From: Apostichopus parvimensis
Taxonomy: Eukaryota > Echinodermata > Holothuroidea > Aspidochirotida > Stichopodidae
DNA: 30,517 nt
NCBI GenBank assembly: GCA_000934455.1
Contig: KN888144.1
Coordinates: forward strand, 43,162-73,678
Direction: 5' to 3'
The notes beneath the pieces are model-generated. The model ran no database searches, had not been told where the DNA came from, and saw nothing but the letters and a program-made list of their open reading frames with translations. Positions 20,694-30,444 of this stretch are shown piece after piece. A program made the translations under genes and the position numbers. Within the stretch, counting starts at the first letter, position 1, and each line of letters opens with the position of its first letter.

Positions 20694-21294
20694 CATGTGG
20701 GACAAACACCGCATAATATATCCGCATTTTAATTCGAATATATCCGCATTTTAATTCGAATACATGCGCATGTATATTACAAGCCAATCATAAGGCTTAA
20801 ATATATCCGCGCATTAATTAGAATATTACACATTATATACGCGTATTAAATCCAATATATCCGCGCATTAATTCGAATACATGTGGGGGTTAAGTCCAAT
20901 ATACAGTATGCATGGTTTAATTGGAATATACATGAAAACACATTTCTGCTCTTGCTGTGTACATTTATCCGTGATAAATGGGAGAACTCTCTTAAAAACT
21001 GTTCCTTGTCTGTTGGACAAGCCATGCTGTTATCTAGATCAAGTACGTTTGGCCTGTGTGTATGCATGTCAATAGAGACTAACTTTGCAATCTCTCATTT
21101 ATTGAACTGGCAAGGATACAATGTGATAACTCTGGAAACTCGCTTGTGAAAGCTATAAGACATGCTATAAGACATGCCGGTTGTCTGATTTAATACGTGT
21201 ATATATTCAAATTAATACTTGTATGTATTCAAATTAATACTTGTATATATTTGTATTAATAGGAGGATATATTATGCCGTATTTGTCCCATATG
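20694..21294. mobile_element. Foldback-type MITE (601 bp) with subterminal repeats
   Basis: The left end CATGTGGGACAAACACCGCA and right end (reverse complement) CATATGGGACAAATACGGCA match at 17 of 20 bases, and the match continues with TAATATATCC. Inside each end is an array of short units: on the left ATATATCCGCATTTTAATTCGA twice in tandem (20716-20737, 20738-20759) plus decayed copies to about 20935; on the right units with TTAATACTTGTATRTATTCAAA in the opposite orientation (about 21190-21260). The middle (about 20940-21185) is unique and carries no credible gene. I cannot read a target duplication with certainty. Confidence 0.85.
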
Positions 21295-23221
21295 TAAACA
21301 TTGCGCATACATACATGAGCAGTCTCAGGACCTTTACAAGCACAGTTTAAGTTTTCAACAAAAGTGGTATAAATGTTATTGTTAAGATGACAGAAAAGTT
21401 CCTGACACGGTTTACAAGAGAAGAAAAAGAGATTGACAAAATGGCAGAAACTAAATAGGTTCCAAGAAATAATGGAACAAATTTGAAGGTCAGAAAACTT
21501 GACCTATAGTATTACGCCATTAGTAATTACTCCACATGCCTACAACTCAACATGATAAAAGCATTGGGAATTAACATTGTTAATGACTGTACATTCAGCA
21601 TCCTGCATTTAGGGTCATTGACATTATTGTATATAATGTCTAAAGAGAAATATTACAAAAGAAAATCAATTCCCCGAAGACCGATATTTACAAAGAGATC
21701 TATGTTCTATTATCAGTGTGGGTACTCCTAGCATGTATAGTACAGGTGGATATGAATGGAGAGCTCAATATTTAGTTTCATTCAATATACTTTTATTACT
21801 TGAGTTAGCTAGGGAAGGGAACACACTTATAAATTACATTTTATCATTTCATAAAGTACAAATGATATTATTAACAAGCACATTTTACTCTCTCTCAACT
21901 CTCTGTATTCTTGCCTTTCTGAAGTTTCATAAATTAGAAAAGAACTATAAGTTATCATTTATCATGTCTGATATCGCGTCATGTCATAAATTAGTGCCAA
22001 TACAATGTCACAAAAGTATCTTGGACAAAACTTGTCTGTTGCAAACAGTTCTTGGAGTTGATGTTCATCAATTATCTTCAGCGCTCTTCGAGGAATATTT
22101 CATTAGCTTGACTAAAAAGCCAGGTTCATTTACATGAAGAAAATGTCAAAAGTTTTGTAATTTACCACAAATTTCCATATGAACAACAACCTACTCTACT
22201 AATATAGTGCATATAGTGCCTGGGTGAAGAAATGTTGCGATGTGAATCAAGATTCATTTTTAACTACAAGAAAGAAATTAACATCCATTTGGTTAATATA
22301 CGCCAAAATTACGAAGCTGTTTAAATACATTTCTTCTGGGGTAATAATTCCTCCAAATAAACTTTAATACATCAGTTGGTAATGTACACATGATTGATAA
22401 CTTTCATCTATGGTGATTTACATACCAAGTAGATAGTTTGCATAACAATTGAAAGGATAGTCCAAAGGAAAATTATTTTTGAATAATGAAAGAAGAAAAT
22501 ATTCTAAGCATCCTGGTGAAACTTGCTACTGTATCAATTCCTGTCCTTCTAATAGGCAGCTTTTTGCCTTGGTTTAATTGTTAATTTTGTGGTTGGTACT
22601 AAATTCCTGTTATTATGCAGTTCACTGGCATGACTGCCAAGTTACCCTCCCCCCCCCAAAAAAAATATTCAGATAACCTTTAAAAAGGCAATTATATTGT
22701 TGAAACTGGCCAAATAGCCGGGTGGCCTTATGTTTTGAAATCAGGGGTTATTCAGCTGAAGTATAATAGACAGGTATGTTTAATGAATTGTTCCAGACAT
22801 TGCTCAATGTTAGCATTATTATTAGCATGTATTCCCTAGGTTCTATATACTCATTTGAAATATCAATGTCTGATATTGATGATCCCGTATTTTCATGTCT
22901 GGATTAAACCTTCCACTCAATATTGACTTGACCTTTACTGCAAATGGCAGGAATTAGAATGTATTGAGTCTTAAAGCCATTTATAATATAGCAAAAGCAA
23001 CTCTTGATCCTTGGAAAGCCCCAACTAGAATTGATTTTTGGACATACTACTAGGAATACTGAGTTTGGAAGATGTCGTACACAAGCGGATTTAGCTTGGA
23101 GAGAGAGAGCGCTTTGACAGGAATAACAGGAAATTAAGAATTATATGCAAGGATATATAGCTGTTGAGTGTTAAAGAGATTCTTTTAAGACTGAGGAACA
23201 CTTTTGACATATTTTTGACAG
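21295..23221. other. AT-rich intronic sequence
   Basis: It contains a C-run followed by an A-run (22648-22665), a short GA repeat near 23099 and a 140-codon + frame (21718-22137) of unknown nature. No exon with splice support is seen before 23222. Confidence 0.55.
21718..22137 (+). other. Unidentified 140-codon open frame in the intron
   Basis: The frame opens with GTG and runs to TGA. The composition is rich in Leu, Ser, Lys, Ile and Phe, as expected from AT-rich DNA. One stretch is hydrophobic (MILLTSTFYSLSTLCILAFL). No domain, Kozak-type start or splice sites are visible. Its length is unusual for the intron but within chance. Confidence 0.12.
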
Positions 23222-23248
23222 ACTGTTTTTAAGACACTCACTTCTCAG
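23222..23248 (+). other. Candidate 27-nt microexon, phase 0, inside the DH-domain intron
   Basis: The 27 nt translate as TVFKTLTSQ. They sit between a plausible acceptor (catatttttgacag, like that of the 18022 exon) and a perfect donor (CAG|gtaagcg). The length is nine codons and the phase fits both neighbours, so it could be an alternative cassette inserted between LIK and RYQ. Known DH domains are continuous at that point, so inclusion would add nine residues next to the first helix. Only the splice signals support it, and chance is a real alternative. Confidence 0.25.
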
Positions 23249-24780
23249 GTAAGCGATCAAGAAAAACGTGTTTCCTTCAGCAGTAAAATATCGGCCCTGT
23301 TAAATTTGGGAATTCTGTTTGCTGTTAGTGATAATATTGCATATTTTACTCTTTTTGAGTCCTGTTTGATCTTATACTATATGTAAAGGGGGAAACTGAA
23401 TGGCTGTCTGAATAACCTAAGAAATCATCAGATCTACATCAAGGAAGGCAACAAAAACAGGAAATGTGTAAATGTGATGTATTGATTCACGGTCATAAAT
23501 TATACTAAATTGTAATGACAATTATCAGTTGGAAATCTCTGGCATCCGGCATTATCATTGGCTTTATAAAGTTCAACAGGAAGAAGGTATGTATGGTACA
23601 GGGCCATTTCAATCTGTCTCTCAAAAGAGTAAGATAGCTCAGTCATTCCATAATAATAAATTGTATTTTTACTTTGAGCAGTCTCATAGAGCCAGGAAGG
23701 TTACATTTCATACCCTAAATGATCAACAAGAAAAGAAAGCTAAAGTAATATATCCATTATTTTCATTAAGTCATCGAAAATGTTACCCTTAACCAAACTT
23801 TAGTCTTCAAGACTTCAAATGTAAGGAGAGAAGGAAGGAAGAATGATAGAAAGAATTGCCACCAGCACCCAATACCATTAAAAAGAAAATTGGGAATTTT
23901 AAACTGAACAAAACATGTTTCTAAGACCACAGAGGGAGACATTAAAGTGTTTGTTTTACAATTAAGATTAATTTAGAGGGTCATTCCTGACTCAGTGAGG
24001 AATATTCAAGTCTTAATTATGTGCATACCATTATATGAAAACACATACACATTTAAGCCAACACATATCCTGATGGCCTAGAATACTAACCTCCGCATGC
24101 ATATATCAGTTCTTACTGATTGGTTTACAACCTAATATCTGGCATTGACTTCATTCACCCCTGTCTCCTCTACATATATCACACTCCCATGTACCGAATA
24201 GAATCTGACAAAAATTAGAAGAAAAATATATAGCTGTATAGCTGATTCAAATATTGATCTAACAGTAGTTCACATTGGATAGTGATCGTACAATCAAGTC
24301 GATATGGATGAAAAATTCAGATCTTATATAACTTTCTGGTAGTATTCTGCAAAGCGATTATAATAATGAGAATTGTGAACTTAGTTGCTTATAGTTTATG
24401 AAGGAATGGAGATTCAGATGGCGTTTAGTGATTAAGAAATGGACATGTATGAAATACACTTTAATGAGATGAACATAAAAGTAAAGCAAAACTATAGCCA
24501 CTGATTGATAGCCACAAGTTTAGAGATTAATAATGAGGTAAATAGCTACTACATATTTATGTTTCTTTTGTTGGATAAAACCTGCCAGTTAATGAGACGA
24601 CTTCATAAGAGAGCTATGGTTTCCCATCAAGAAATAAGGTCATCATTTGATTAACCACCCCATGGACAGACCTTGGAAAAATTGCTGAAATGAAAGAATA
24701 CCGAATAGACAATGAAATTAATTTGTTCACGGAGCTGTGTTGTAGCTCTATATACTGTTTATTCTGTATCAGAATGGGCG
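23249..24780. other. AT-rich intronic sequence, nothing recognised
   Basis: No supported feature. A 60-nt open segment ending at a gtatgt (23529-23588) was rejected because its length would shift the frame. Confidence 0.6.
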
Positions 24781-24782
24781 TA

Positions 24783-25450
24783 TTAACTTTGGTCCTTGCT
24801 TACCTGTCTCCCCACAATCTTAGCACTCATTCTACCTTGCCTAGAACAAACTGGTAACCTTTTAACACTGCGCCCTCTATGACCAGACCTCTTCGGTCAA
24901 TGCCCTTCTCATTCTACCACCCAAAAGTGCCTAGACGTCCAATTCGTGCGGATCTGTGTAATATGAGGTCTTTTTTCACCTAATTGGATGTAAGGAATTT
25001 GTTCTGAATATCTTTTGTGCCGAGCCTTATCAGTATCGTTTTCATTTGGAAAGGTTTCGGGAGAGTTTTGGGATAGCCCTCTTCCCAGTTTGTTCAGAGT
25101 ATTGGGGACAGGGGTAGTAGTTCTGTGGTTTCTAACGCTATTTTTCCCGCCCTTTCCGCCCGTAGTTTATATGTGTATATTGTGTATGGGGGGGGGGGTC
25201 ACGTGTGTACAGTATATGTTAATTTGTTCTTCTGTTACTCTTCCGATTTTTGTTTAGTGAGTTTCTACCTTTCTTTTTCTCCATACTGGCCATTTCATTG
25301 TATTTTATATTAAGGTTCTTTGCCACATGTTGTTGTTCCTCTTGTAAGCCTCCTGCTTCTAGCTTAGTGGAAGCACGTTGTTATGGTTGCTTTTTCGTAT
25401 GATCATGCCTGGTTTGTTAGTGTCTATTCCTCGTTCCCCGGAGCTATGAG
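24783..25450 (+). repeat. Longest copy of the 'cttacctgtc' family
   Basis: The core contains ttaactttggtccttgctta, cctgtctccccacaatctta, cattctaccttgcctagaac, ggtaaccttttaacactgcg, ccctctatgaccagacc, a short GACC/GGTC hairpin (24881-24898) and ttctcattctaccacccaaa. Patchy similarity to the 7913 copy persists to about 25440, for example 'cgttgttatggttgctttttcgta' against 8460-8490. An 11-G run sits at 25188-25198. This copy leads directly into the broken gag-like frame, so the whole may be one retroelement whose 5' end is the repeat. Confidence 0.75.
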
Positions 25451-25539
25451 GATTCCTGAAGACACCCTGTAGAGCCTGTTAAGACGTCCACTGATCCCTC
25501 AAGAGGCGAAGGAAAAGTGATTTTTAAGAGATTTATAGA

Positions 25540-25966
25540 GACCCGGCCCAGAAGAGATTGGAGGAGATCCTGGTGGATATGGATGTTTCGGCTCAGTTGG
25601 GCATGAAGTTTTACCTCAATAATGATGTTGGTAGCGATGGTTCTGATGACAGCCACTACCAGAGATGATGCTCAGGTCTCTAGGAATGAGGCAGGTCAGC
25701 TGTTGCTGCTTTTAGGACTCTTGATGAGGCTTGCCCACGATCAGTTTGCTAGGTTGTCCACAAGGTTTTTGACCTCAAGAAGGGAGAACATGGTTTCCTC
25801 CATAAGATGGCATTTATTCGAGGCAAAGGAATGAATTACCAACCTGCCATTCCCAAGGGAAGACCTATTTGCAGAATGCTTCCAGAAGAAACTTCCGGAG
25901 GAAGTTACAAGGAGGGAGACCTTAAAAACAATGAAAAACATGAATGTCATCTGTAATCATCATTAA
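25540..25966 (+). pseudogene. Broken open frame, possibly retroelement gag-like
   Basis: Two frames give protein-like runs that together suggest a decayed coding region. The first (25540-25665) reads DPAQKRLEEILVDMDVSAQL and onward to an acidic GSDGSDDS segment. The second (25622-25966) carries LMRLAHDQFARLSTRFLTSR, RRENMVSSIRWHLFEAKE, one in-frame TGA at 25832, then ITNLPFPREDLFAECFQ and KKLPEEVTRRETLKTMK before a final stop. One +1 shift and one stop therefore separate three pieces. The charged, helical character with an LF..CF...L motif reminds me of gag-type proteins of DIRS or LTR elements, but no zinc knuckle, protease or polymerase is present. The assignment is tentative. Confidence 0.35.
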
Positions 25967-25997
25967 GTTAGAAATAGCAAAACAAAGACAACTTAGA

Positions 25998-26069
25998 CAC
26001 TTCAGTAATGCTACTGGGCTTTGATATGTGCTTCACTTCAATAATGATACTAGGCATTGATATGTGCTT
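25998..26069. repeat. 36-bp tandem duplication
   Basis: Units 25998-26033 and 26034-26069 share CACTTCA(g/a)TAATG.TACT, then .GGC.TTGATATGTGCTT, with a handful of substitutions. Confidence 0.85.
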
Positions 26070-26231
26070 CAAATGCAAACTAAATTGTGGGTGATCCATT
26101 TAACATCTAGGCTATGTTTGGATAGTCACTATAAAACTTTACTGGTCACTTCAATTTCACTATCCTATGATTCCTATGATGTGCCAAACCTAGAAAATTT
26201 GTGCCCATTAACAATGATACCCAGTGACCTC

Positions 26232-26290
26232 CATTTCTATGCCCCTCCCCTACCCACCTCTCCCCCCTCCCTTCCTTCTGCCCACCACCA
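26232..26290 (+). other. Pyrimidine-rich tract upstream of the second DH exon
   Basis: About 55 nt of nearly continuous C/T (cccctcccctacccacctctcccccctcccttcc region) lie 115-170 nt before the 26402 exon. It could bind polypyrimidine-tract proteins, or it could be simple low-complexity sequence. Confidence 0.35.
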
Positions 26291-26401
26291 CTTCTGATTT
26301 ATCACTTCATCGCCCATTTCCTAGCTCATTTTATAGATCTTAAATGTGAAGCATTCAATATTATTGACAGTTTTCTCTATTTCTGGCCATTTTTCTTTCA
26401 G

Positions 26402-26584
26402 AGATACCAAAGACCTCTGAAGAGTACTGAGTGTTCAGGGATATGTGATGCAGGCATTGTAGATTCTATATTTTACAAAATTCCTGAGATTCTACAAAAC
26501 CATGAGACATTTCTGCAACAGTTGGAAATGGGCATTGAAAACAAGCACACTGTACAGAAGATTGCCAACTTAATTACAAATGCA
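26402..26584 (+). CDS. ARHGEF17: Internal exon of a RhoGEF: middle of the DH domain
   Basis: Sixty-one codons, phase 0 at both ends, follow the acceptor gccatttttctttcag and end at GCA|gtaagtg. The translation begins RYQRPLKSTECSGICDAG and runs through IVDSIFYKIPEILQNHETF to QKIANLITNA. The pattern '.Y..PLK....GICD...VD.IF..IPEIL..HE.FL.QLE' is the DH segment after conserved region 1, made of helices that pack around the catalytic face. It matches ARHGEF17 closely as I recall it, including the cysteine-aspartate before the VD.IF motif and the QK(I/V) near the end, with no insertions. The length is a multiple of three, so skipping the exon would keep frame but remove half the catalytic fold. 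A pyrimidine-rich tract lies about 115-170 nt upstream of the acceptor. Confidence 0.93.
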
Positions 26585-28225
26585 GTAAGTGAAAAATTGG
26601 TTATACAGTAATTTTGGATATTATATATCATTGCATGCAAAACACCAGTTAATGTCTTTAAACATAAAACTTGGACAATCGTAACCATGGAGACCAGTGT
26701 AGCCGTTTTACTTAGCAGCTTTCTCTGTGAAACCTCTAATCCACAGTCTCTACTCTCTATTAAAGGTCACCAGTATCGCCCTCAGATATGCTAGAAGGTC
26801 ATATATTGGTCATCCACACTCAAATTTCAAACAAGCATTTTATTGCCATGCCAAAATTTACATAATTTGTAACCACACAGAGACTTTAGTCTATTTTAAT
26901 AATGCACTAAATATGCTGGGAATGATATGGATTATCAGAGCCTAGATAGGAAAATAATTTGGAAAACTTCTAGCGATTTTTGCATAACTAAAATTTGGGA
27001 CCATTACTGATGACCTTTTAAACTGTGTGATAGTAACAATTGTAGCAGAATAATTTTGTACACCTTTGGTTTTTTCCTTAATTGTGTTCGTGTTCATCTT
27101 ATTCTGTACAATTGGGCAGTGCCAAGACAGAGAGTGTTTTTATGGTTCATGTACAGTGTCATCTCAAGTCACAAGGTCATTGAGTCTTACTACATGTTGG
27201 ATAGATGTATGAAAATAGTGGGAATTCATTGCTCTTGTTATTGGGTGGGGGAGAGGGGGGAGGTGGTTGATGAACAATCAATGATAACGATGCTGTCAAA
27301 GAAGTTGGGTGGGTTTTTAAATTAATGACAACATGTATGTGGACTTGCAGCCTGGCAAAAATTTGTTGCCATTATATTTGCACATTGCAAAATTATCATT
27401 CAAGACTTTATGATTGGAAGTCATGGAGTTATTTTCTGTGGCATTTCAGTATATCTTCCTTCAAGTACAATTGAAACCATCGTAACTTAGTTTTGAGGCA
27501 TCAGGTTTTGATCTGAAGCAAAGGCATAAACAAATTAACTGCGAGAGCAATATATGTTGAGATCGATACTCTACCATGCAGCTTAGAGTTAAAACAGACT
27601 GGTTCATTGTGTCGCGGTGTCCAGTCGTGAAAATCGTTTGAATATGTGTTGATCCTGGTTAATGACATGTATAGCACATCTGTTCAGTCATACCCAATTA
27701 GCTCATTGCATGGTAACCATTATGCTCTGAAAGTATTCTCCAATCTGGTTTTAGAATAAAAATGAGGTGTTATAACTCATTCAGTTTCCTCTTCTAGCTG
27801 TCTCCACGTACCAGTTACAATCTGTAATTGCACTAGCTTTATATAGCTCATGTTATGTATGTGCCACCGCTGATCCACGCCATCAACTTGCACAGACTAA
27901 TGTCCGCAATTTTTCATTTCAGACTGCAATTATTGTCATTAGGCATAAAGAAAGCTGCCCCTTTCCTACCAGATTCCAATAGCACCATTCGTAGAAGTGA
28001 TTTGTGATAGATGTAACCTGTTATTTATATGAAGTTTTCATAAGTCCTCTTATGTCACTCGTCAAAACAAGACTGGTCTTTATTGTTTGAACAGCTTGTG
28101 TATTGCTCTATGTAAAAGATGAAGAAAGATTTGATCCTTCAGATGCAGATGAAGGCCTGACAAAACTGGTTCAAATATATGCTTCTCTCTCACTTTCTCT
28201 TTCTCCTTGTCATTCTATCTTACAG
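26585..28225 (+). other. Intron between the second and third visible DH exons
   Basis: This 1.64-kb phase-0 intron begins gtaagtgaa and ends atcttacag. I see no repeat family or second gene in it. It includes a G-rich patch near 27244-27263 and an AT-rich remainder. The short open frames at 26727-26945 and 27056-27325 have no splice context or family resemblance. Confidence 0.88.
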
Positions 28226-28339
28226 TTCTCCAAGCAGCCAGTATTGGATGCATACACAGCTTTCACAAACAATTTCGATCATGCCAAAGAACTCATCACA
28301 AAAGCCTCTCAAAAGCTTGCGTTTATCAAATTCTTGGAG
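28226..28339 (+). CDS. ARHGEF17: Internal exon of a RhoGEF: DH domain, conserved region 2
   Basis: Thirty-eight codons lie between a pyrimidine-rich acceptor (cattctatcttacag) and the donor GAG|gtaagag, phase 0 at both ends. The translation starts FSKQPVLDAYTAFTNNF and ends LAFIKFLE. This is the 'F....VL..Y..Y..NF..A......A...AF..FLE' stretch typical of DH domains. It joins the previous exon without a gap: ten residues separate QKI from FSK, the spacing I recall in ARHGEF17. The next expected segment, with LSDL.IKPVQRIPRY.LL (conserved region 3, the main GTPase-contact helix), was looked for in 28340-30517 and not seen, so it must lie beyond the window. The frame stays open for 123 nt upstream of the acceptor, but no suitable acceptor there keeps phase. 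Confidence 0.93.
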
Positions 28340-30444
28340 GTAAGAGTCCATGGCAAAGCAAAGCGGGAAAAAAAACCAATTCTCTCCTGAAGTAATTAAC
28401 CTGTTGACCAGAGGGCAGAATGGCTCTGGTCAATTTGTTTATAAGCAGGGTTAAAACATCACGAAGCTCGTTAAAGGTAGAAGATTTTCAGTAGCGCACC
28501 AAAGCTCTCCAGGTTGTTAAGCTTTACTCGTATATTCTCCCCCCAGAGACAGTATATCACAAGCATCAGGGACTACCTTGAGTGTATTCCCTGCTGTCTT
28601 GCGGGGGCTCTCCGAGGCAAAACATACCTCTAATTTATAGAAGCTTTTAATTTACCAGAGAACCTCTACCAGAGGTGTCAGTGATTTTTCATCCAAATTG
28701 TGGAAGAGAAAAGGATTTGGTTGGTAAAAAGAAAGTCAAGAGTATATCTGGTAGAGTGATAGTATGCTGACATTGGGACATTTATGTTCATTTTAATGTT
28801 ACTTTAATGAGAAGCCAGACCACAGCAGATTGACACTTGGCTTGTAAACTTGGATGTTTTATGTTGGGTGTCTCCAGGACACTAATTAGCATGGTTATAG
28901 TAATCAATTTGAAACATTAATTTTACTAGTGACTGATTTGTAATCAAGGTTATGTGGAAATGACATGTAGAAATAACTGTCTGTATTCTTAGGTTTGTAT
29001 GTAATCCAAAGAAACAATGTTAGTTTACATGGAACATGAACTGCTGGACCTTTGGAGCATATTCAACATTTGCCCTGATAGTTTTCTACATTTTAACATC
29101 AAAGTTTAGCCATACTGTCTATGCTGCTCCTTTAACCAGTGAAAGAAAATCTTGAACTGTGATTTTCAATGTCATGTAGTTTATAGGTTGGAGTGTTTTA
29201 CAGTTTTTTTCTGTGCCAGGAGCATAATACAGTCTATCTGTATCTGCAAGCTATCTGATTGGAAGTGTTCAGGTCCCTGTTGACCCTCTTTTTACAGAGT
29301 TAAAGATGTAAAGATGTGATATATGCTTGGGAGTGTTAAGTAGTATCAACATCTTCTCTTCTTTTGGATACTAGCTGCTCCTTGCTTGAACTGTTTTTAT
29401 GTGCCAGGGGATATTCCTTGAACATTAATGTAATTAGGGCAGACATGTCTAAACAGAGACAATCTACACTAGTTTGTTTGATTTCACCTTTGGTCCAATT
29501 TACAAGTTTGACGTAAGTGTGCGAAAGGGCAAGAAGGGGGTATTTTGTTAAGATCAGCAGTTGTAGAGCATTGAATGCTTATCCTAACAAATCAAATTTG
29601 TTCCAAGACAGTAGCAGATTACCCAAGTTTATGAAATCAATTTGAACTTGTAATGTACGGGTAAGAAAACAAATTTGTTTGAATTTATGGTACAGGTTAA
29701 CAAAAGAAATTTGTTTATTTTTATATTAAAGGGAAATGAGGAGAGTGTTGAGACAAGGTACTGTAGTCTTACTGTGTGATATCAAATCTGCTGTCGTCAA
29801 ATCAGACTTGATTGGTGTAATTAGTACGTAGCAAAACATGTGACTTGTCAAATTAAAATAATCAACTACCAATGAGATCTTAGAGAAGTATTAAATTGAT
29901 TAAAATATGTGTGAGTTATTATGTGTTGACTGTATCGAAAAAATGTGACTAGATAATTTTGAGTGGGGGTGGGGTGGAAAAAGAGAGAGTAGACGTTAAT
30001 AATCCTAAAATAAAATATTGATTCATAAGCAGATCGTTTGTAATACCTTTGACTTAATCCAGTGGTAGGATTCTTGAAAATGGAGTTCTATGAAAACAAC
30101 ATTTTTTTTCCTTAATATTTATGTTGTTGTTGCTATTTGTAAATTTATTATTTTTGCTTTTGGATGTTGGAAGATATAGGTCTGACTACTAAGTGGATTT
30201 AGGAAAAGAAAAGAAACTGAAACTTTACAAAACTAAAAAAAAGGCTATCGTACCATTTACCATTTTTACCATTAGGATTTGCAAAATGACTTGGCAAAAC
30301 ATCAGACCAACATCAAGTTGCCTGGCTGGGAATTGTGGGTAGGGATATTGCTTTAGGAAAGGTGTAAACCAGTCTTTGTTCCTAAACACCACTTCAAGTT
30401 TGGGACAATTTTTTTTTATTGTAGTTCTAGTAAGGCGATGAAAG
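28340..30444. other. Start of the next intron, nothing recognised
   Basis: The sequence starts gtaagagtcc and stays AT-rich. I searched by eye for the expected continuation of the DH domain (LSDL.IKPVQRIPRY) and did not find it. No clear repeat is visible before 30445. Confidence 0.65.

Larger units (their letters stand above)
18100..26401 (+). other. Intron between the first and second visible DH exons
   Basis: This 8.3-kb phase-0 intron begins gtaagtaat and ends ctttcag. It holds a tandem array (18505-19330), two opposed copies of the 'cttacctgtc' family, a foldback element (20694-21294), a candidate 27-nt microexon (23222-23248) and a long retroelement-like insertion (24783-25966). The joined exons give an uninterrupted DH domain, so removal of the whole interval is well supported. 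Confidence 0.88.

Noticed and set aside
20883-21149. 88-residue + frame and overlapping - frame inside the foldback element
   Set aside because: They fall in the unique centre of a short MITE, with no domain, and overlap each other on opposite strands.
23529-23588. Open segment LEISGIRHYHWLYKVQQEE before a gtatgt
   Set aside because: The acceptor has a weak pyrimidine tract, the length would shift the frame between two phase-0 exons, and the DH domain is already complete without it.
28095-28225. Upstream extension of the third DH exon (YVKDEERFDPSDADEGLTKL in frame)
   Set aside because: It looks protein-like and is open in frame, but the nearest acceptor (ttgaacag at 28094) is out of phase and leads to an early stop. 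The family alignment is seamless without it.
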